12,976 nucleotides of DNA, from NCBI GenBank assembly GCA_947071285.1, contig CAMTFK010000120.1, forward strand, positions 1-12,976, written 5' to 3'. This document shows positions 9,082-12,976 of the stretch, piece after piece; within the stretch, counting starts at the first letter, position 1, and the number at the start of each line of letters is the position of its first letter. This stretch comes from an uncultured Bacteroides sp. (GTDB lineage: Bacteria; Bacteroidota; Bacteroidia; Bacteroidales; Bacteroidaceae). The position numbers were made by a program, and so were the translations under genes. The notes below the pieces were generated by a model, which worked only from the letters and a program-made list of their open reading frames with translations, made no database searches and was not told the DNA's origin.

Positions 9082-12000
9082 TTAAAGTGTCAGGTTAATA
9101 CCAAATAAGAATGAATGTGCTTTCGGATAAGCAGAGTAGTCAACACCCGGAGTCAACGGAGTACTACGGCGGGTATCTACTTCAGGGTCCTGCCCGGAAT
9201 ACTTAGTCCAGCAATGCAAGTTGTAACCGGTGAAGTACACGCGGAGTTTCTCAACCAGGAACTTCTTTGTCCATGCTTTTGGTAATGTGTAACCGATAGT
9301 CAGGTTACTCAGGCGAAGGAATGAACCGTCTTCGATAGCATAGTCCGTCAGAACAGTGGAGTTCATCAACGGATGCCAGATAGTGGCATTCTGGTTGATT
9401 TCCTGCAAGCGTGCCGGATTAGCATATTCACCATACATGATGTTGTAACCGGTTTCCGGGTCAATGGTTGTGAAACGTTTATCCAAAGACATATCGCTGC
9501 TCAGGTTCTGATATTTCTTGGAACCTGCATAAGTTGTATTATCAATCTTATTTGCATTAAGGATATCATTTCCATAGCTCCAATTGAACTGTATGCCAAA
9601 GTCTATACCTTTATAATCTGCATTAATATTAAAGCCACCGGTATGTTTCGGCATAGTGTTACCAATAATAGTACGGTCATCTGCCGTAATCTTATCAGAA
9701 TCAGTATCCGTCAGTTTTTTCAGTTTCATGTGTCCCGGACCAAACCAGTTACCGCTGGTTGCGATAATATCGCTACAATCAGCCACGCCCGGTTTGATGA
9801 TCCAACGTTTTGTTTCTTCATTGAAAGTGAAATCATCAAAAGAATAGAAACCATCTTGCTTATATCCCCATATCTGACCGATAGATTTGCCTACAATAGC
9901 ACGATAGTCGTCCGAACCGATGCTTACGCCCCATCCTGAAGATGCAATCATAGAATCGGAACCATCCAGTTTGTCAATCGTATTACGGTTGAAAGAGATA
10001 TTGAAGCCCAATGACAAGTTGAAGTCTTTAGTTTCAATGGCATACCAGTTGGCTGTTAATTCCAAACCTTTGTTGGTTGTTTGTCCCAGGTTACGATATT
10101 GAGTGGCATAACCGGAGTGAGTCGGGATGTCCACAGCCAGAATCAAATCTTTAGTTACGTCATTATAAGCATCTATCACCACATTCAGTTTATCATTGAA
10201 GAAGCCCAGATCCAGACCAAGATTGGCAGAAGTCTTGGTTTCCCAAGTCAGGTTCTCATTGCGGAGTGTATTGGTCGGTTTCAAACCGCTCTGCACTTTC
10301 TCACCGATATAGTAAAGTCTGTTGGCAGCACTTTCAAAGCTGTATTGCTGACGCCAGTAAGAGCCCACACGTGCATTACCTACCTGTCCGTAGCTCAAAC
10401 GAACCTTGGCATTGGACAACCAGTTCTTAGTAGCTTCCATAAACGGCTCTTCGGACAGGCGCCATGCCAATGCACCGGCAGGGAAGAATCCCCATTGCTT
10501 TCCGGGAGCAAATACATTTGTACCGTCTTCACGAGCTGTGAAAGTCAGATAATAACGGTCTTTCAGTGTATAGTTCAAACGGCCGAAGAAAGAAGAAGTA
10601 CGCGAAGGTTCGCCTATATCATTGTAAGTAGGCAGCGGATCACCATAGTTCCACATAGCCAATACTTGCTCTGCCGTAAAATCTTTCGGGAAGAACTTGG
10701 ACTGAAGAGTCATCTTATCCGACTTTCCGGAAAAGATTTCCTGCCCTAACATAATATTGAAACGGTGATCTTTCGCAACAGTAAAGTCATAGGTGAGATG
10801 ATTCTGCACCGTGAAGCGGTAGCCGTCAGTATATTCACGCTTGGCAACAGGCTGTCCGCCATTGGCATTAGACTCACCAGTCTTTTTTAACCAAATGTTA
10901 TCCGTATGAGCTTTCTCGTAAGAATAACTACCCTGAACGCGATAATCCAAACCTTTAATAATGTGGAATGTCAAACCGGCATTATAAGAGTTGACAAAGG
11001 AATATTGTTTCTTATACTCATTGGTAATGTTATAAATCGGGTCGTTCAACATACTGGCAGCTTCCGCCCAGTCAAGTTCTTCGGAAGTTCCTGCCAGGTT
11101 CTCCATAGACAATGTTGTGATACTCTTTACCGGAGCATATTTGACACCATCACGGAGCTTACGACCACCGGATACATCAGGACCATCAATCACCGTATTC
11201 GTGGTACGGGCCGTAATATCCAGATCGATAACCTTACCGAAAGACTTGTTCAACTTAATATTAAAGTTATCACGTACATAGTTAGAGTTCAGCATGATAT
11301 AGTCTTCATCATCACGTGTATAACTGATATTGTAGCGCATAGTTTCCGTACCGCCTGAAAGAGATACATTGAAGTTCTTCTGTACACCGGTATTTCCATA
11401 AAGCTGGTCCTGCCAGTCGATGCCTTCACGATACTTGTAGAGATCTATATCATCCCACATACCATACATACTGTAGAAACCGGCACTGGATACATTCGGA
11501 CTCGAATCGATTTCCTTCTGATAATACACATATTCATAAGGAGAAAGTACATCCGTCAGGTTATACGTCTTCTTAATACCAACATAAGAGTTCACATCCA
11601 CCACTGTTTTGCCAGCCTTACCACTCTTGGTAGTCACCAACACTACACCATTGGCACCCTTAGCACCATAAATAGCTGTAGAAGAGGCATCTTTCAACAC
11701 CGTAATATCTTGAATATCGCCGGGAGGGATATCGTTGATATTCTTCACGATAAAACCGTCTACAATATACAGCGGAGAGTTGTCCTGAGTGATAGAACCA
11801 CCACCACGCACACGCACCTTGATTTCAGCATCGGGAGAACCGTCTGTCACCGTTACGTTTACACCGGCCAGATGTCCGCTCATTGCCTGTAAGGCAGAAG
11901 TTACGGGAATGTCTTTCAGAACTTTGTCATTCATGGAAGAAACGGACCCCGTCAGGTCCTTCTTCTTCATTGTACCATAACCCACAACCACTACTTCATC

Positions 12001-12312
12001 CAACATTTTAGAGTCATCCTGAAGCTTAATGCTCAGTGTCTTTCCGGCAACCGCATCTACTTCCTGGGACTGCATACCTATGTATGAGACAACCAGTTTC
12101 TTACTCTTTCCACTGACTCTTAAGGTAAAATCACCGTTTATATCGGTAATTGTTCCGTTGCCGGCATTACCTTTCTCTACAACAGATGCACCGATAACAC
12201 CTTCTCCGGTCGAGTCCGTCACATTACCCTTTACGGTAATCTCTTGTGCAGACAGCCCGATGGGAACCATCAACAGTATGGTCATTAGCCATACAAAACA
12301 CTTGTTTTTCAT
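9082..12312 (-). CDS. SusC/RagA-family TonB-dependent outer-membrane transporter
   Basis: This 1076-residue protein is the TonB-dependent channel that imports oligosaccharides across the outer membrane with SusD as its lid. A signal peptide ends near LSAQ at 20-23. A carboxypeptidase-regulatory-like domain spans about 24-100. The TonB box is DEVVVVGY at 105-112, and the plug follows to about 230 with RVRGGGSITQDNSPLYIVDG and DASSTAIYGAKGANGVVLVT as family signatures. The rest is a beta-barrel ending in the aromatic/hydrophobic sequence SFLFGINLTL, as expected for barrel insertion. The frame also opens with a GTG at 12333, seven codons upstream. I prefer the ATG at 12312 because it begins a standard signal peptide (MKNKCFVWLM). 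It is the first gene of the operon, with susD starting 13 nt downstream. There is no truncation or frameshift. Confidence 0.95.
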   Translation of the reverse strand: MKNKCFVWLMTILLMVPIGLSAQEITVKGNVTDSTGEGVIGASVVEKGNAGNGTITDINGDFTLRVSGKSKKLVVSYIGMQSQEVDAVAGKTLSIKLQDDSKMLDEVVVVGYGTMKKKDLTGSVSSMNDKVLKDIPVTSALQAMSGHLAGVNVTVTDGSPDAEIKVRVRGGGSITQDNSPLYIVDGFIVKNINDIPPGDIQDITVLKDASSTAIYGAKGANGVVLVTTKSGKAGKTVVDVNSYVGIKKTYNLTDVLSPYEYVYYQKEIDSSPNVSSAGFYSMYGMWDDIDLYKYREGIDWQDQLYGNTGVQKNFNVSLSGGTETMRYNISYTRDDEDYIMLNSNYVRDNFNIKLNKSFGKVIDLDITARTTNTVIDGPDVSGGRKLRDGVKYAPVKSITTLSMENLAGTSEELDWAEAASMLNDPIYNITNEYKKQYSFVNSYNAGLTFHIIKGLDYRVQGSYSYEKAHTDNIWLKKTGESNANGGQPVAKREYTDGYRFTVQNHLTYDFTVAKDHRFNIMLGQEIFSGKSDKMTLQSKFFPKDFTAEQVLAMWNYGDPLPTYNDIGEPSRTSSFFGRLNYTLKDRYYLTFTAREDGTNVFAPGKQWGFFPAGALAWRLSEEPFMEATKNWLSNAKVRLSYGQVGNARVGSYWRQQYSFESAANRLYYIGEKVQSGLKPTNTLRNENLTWETKTSANLGLDLGFFNDKLNVVIDAYNDVTKDLILAVDIPTHSGYATQYRNLGQTTNKGLELTANWYAIETKDFNLSLGFNISFNRNTIDKLDGSDSMIASSGWGVSIGSDDYRAIVGKSIGQIWGYKQDGFYSFDDFTFNEETKRWIIKPGVADCSDIIATSGNWFGPGHMKLKKLTDTDSDKITADDRTIIGNTMPKHTGGFNINADYKGIDFGIQFNWSYGNDILNANKIDNTTYAGSKKYQNLSSDMSLDKRFTTIDPETGYNIMYGEYANPARLQEINQNATIWHPLMNSTVLTDYAIEDGSFLRLSNLTIGYTLPKAWTKKFLVEKLRVYFTGYNLHCWTKYSGQDPEVDTRRSTPLTPGVDYSAYPKAHSFLFGINLTL

Positions 12313-12371
12313 TTCTACAGATTTTTGTTTCACATTAATAAAGGATTTAGTTTCACTTATTTTTCCTGATG

Positions 12372-12379
12372 CAAAAGTG
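12372..12379 (-). promoter_or_regulatory. Predicted -7 element of the susC operon promoter
   Basis: On the minus strand 12379-12372 reads CACTTTTG, one mismatch from TAnnTTTG. Transcription would begin near 12365, giving a leader of about 50 nt before the susC ATG at 12312. No -33 TTTG is visible at the right distance, which fits a promoter that needs an activator such as the HTCS protein. Confidence 0.45.
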
Positions 12380-12400
12380 ACTAATTAAGGATATAGAGAG

Positions 12401-12433
12401 GGGTAAAAACTATCGGAAAAAGAGGAAAATATC
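12401..12433 (-). promoter_or_regulatory. Possible activator-binding region upstream of susC
   Basis: On the minus strand two similar T-rich blocks, each starting with GATA, lie at 12433-12420 and 12414-12401, 19 nt apart. They match at about 8 of 14 positions. They sit about 35-70 nt upstream of the predicted susC start site, where an AraC-type activator would bind tandem sites. The repeat is weak and the assignment is a guess from position. Confidence 0.2.
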
Positions 12434-12463
12434 TGTTATACCAATAAATACAAGCGGTTTACA

Positions 12464-12496
12464 CAAAAAATCCCGGACTTTCACAAGCCCGGGATT
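12464..12496 (-). terminator. Intrinsic terminator of the pectin enzyme gene
   Basis: On the minus strand an 8-bp perfect stem pairs 12496-12489 with 12476-12469, and a run of U follows directly (12471-12464 reads ATTTTTTG on that strand). The 12-nt loop can extend the stem by CUU/AAG closing a GUGA (GNRA-type) tetraloop. It lies about 50 nt past the stop at 12547 and separates that gene from the susC promoter. The core matches the hairpin at 5364-5399. Confidence 0.8.
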
Positions 12497-12546
12497 CCAC
12501 ATGCAAAAAATGTCAATGTATTATAGTGCCGTTACTATTCATTAAC

Positions 12547-12976
12547 TTAAAGAGAACTCCTAAGTCCTAATGAACCATAACGATTGACCGCACATACTTT
12601 CAATTTTCCTCTTATTCCGGATGCCAGATGAAAGGCTGTCTTTTGGGTAAGCCCCACCACTTGTTCGTCATCGAAAATGATATAGCCGGCAGCCTCGGGC
12701 ACAGCATCCCAACTAACTTTCTTTCCTTTCAGTTTCAGTTCACGGGCAGCCGGTAGTTTTTCCATCATTGCACGAGGATCCCAACCGTCATTGCCGGGAA
12801 TAATGCGTTCGTACACATATCCATCCGCTTCTTCCTTCGTGATAGTGGCAGGACAGGAACCTTTCGGAGGATTATTCGGACCACGTCCTTCATATTCGGT
12901 TTTGCGTTGGCTCAAGTCCAGGATGTTACCTTCAGCATCACGGCTGTCATATTCAGCAAACAAGGCAGGTATGGCA
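12547..12976 (-). CDS. C-terminal part of a probable pectin-active enzyme (PL1 lyase or CE8 esterase)
   Basis: The frame is open to the right edge. The visible 142 residues begin AIPALFAEYDSRDAEGN and end at a stop at 12549-12547; the start and any catalytic domain lie outside the window. The sequence AEYDSRDAEGNILDLSQRKT followed by GNDGWDP resembles the C-terminal tail that I recall from Bacteroides pectate lyases and pectin methylesterases. The last 65 or so residues (from KKVSWDAVPEAAGYIIFDDE) look like a fibronectin-III-like domain. No catalytic residue is visible, so the choice between PL1 and CE8 is open. PL1 is slightly favoured by recalled synteny with the B. thetaiotaomicron homogalacturonan locus. 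It has its own terminator before susC, so it is probably a separate transcription unit of the same PUL. Confidence 0.6.
   Translation of the reverse strand, partial: AIPALFAEYDSRDAEGNILDLSQRKTEYEGRGPNNPPKGSCPATITKEEADGYVYERIIPGNDGWDPRAMMEKLPAARELKLKGKKVSWDAVPEAAGYIIFDDEQVVGLTQKTAFHLASGIRGKLKVCAVNRYGSLGLRSSL

Noticed and set aside
10081..10749. Open frame of 222 codons on the plus strand, opposite susC
   Set aside because: It is fully antisense to a conserved SusC barrel region with no recognisable motif, so a shadow frame is the simplest explanation.
12313..12333. Seven-codon N-terminal extension of susC from a GTG
   Set aside because: The ATG at 12312 begins a standard SusC signal peptide; the extension adds a charged stretch with no family match that I recognise.
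12029..12388. Open frame of 119 codons on the plus strand reaching from susC into the susC leader
   Set aside because: It is mostly antisense to the SusC signal peptide and N-terminal domain and shows no protein family pattern.
1..12976. CRISPR arrays, tRNA or rRNA genes, insertion sequences
   Set aside because: No regularly spaced repeats, cloverleaf-like sequences, transposase frames or terminal inverted repeats were seen on reading.

Overview
The window looks like part of a Bacteroides chromosome. The evidence is the SusC/SusD pair, lipoprotein signals followed by acidic residues, a hybrid two-component regulator that carries its own AraC domain, Bacteroides-type TAnnTTTG promoter elements and A/T-rich leaders without clear Shine-Dalgarno sites. 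Most of it is one polysaccharide utilization locus (PUL), probably for pectin and most likely homogalacturonan. From memory, the order regulator / DUF lipoprotein / SusD / SusC / pectin enzyme resembles the homogalacturonan locus BT4108-BT4124 of B. thetaiotaomicron. That synteny is recalled, not computed.

Layout. Positions 1-864 (minus) hold an SPFH/Band-7 membrane protein cut by the left edge; it looks like a housekeeping gene next to the PUL. Positions 865-1027 are a divergent promoter region with a short inverted repeat. Positions 1028-5383 (plus) encode a complete 1451-residue hybrid two-component system (HTCS) regulator. It converges on a three-gene minus-strand operon that is transcribed susC (9082-12312), susD (7053-9068), then a DUF4957/DUF5123-type beta-helix lipoprotein (5434-7029). 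The gaps are 13 and 23 nt, and a terminator hairpin lies between the convergent ends. Positions 12313-12546 carry the susC promoter and leader plus the terminator of the next minus-strand gene. Positions 12547-12976 are the C-terminal 142 residues of a probable pectin-active enzyme (PL1 or CE8) cut by the right edge.

How they would work together (inference from the families): the secreted lyase or esterase and the surface lipoproteins would cut and bind pectin at the cell surface. SusD would close over the SusC TonB-dependent channel to import oligosaccharides. The regulator's periplasmic propeller would sense a fragment and switch on the operon through its AraC domain.

No wholly new system is evident. 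The points most worth a second look are the beta-helix lipoprotein in the SusE/F position, two terminators that share a near-identical core with covarying flanks, the palindromes beside the SPFH promoter, and the susC leader as the probable regulator target.
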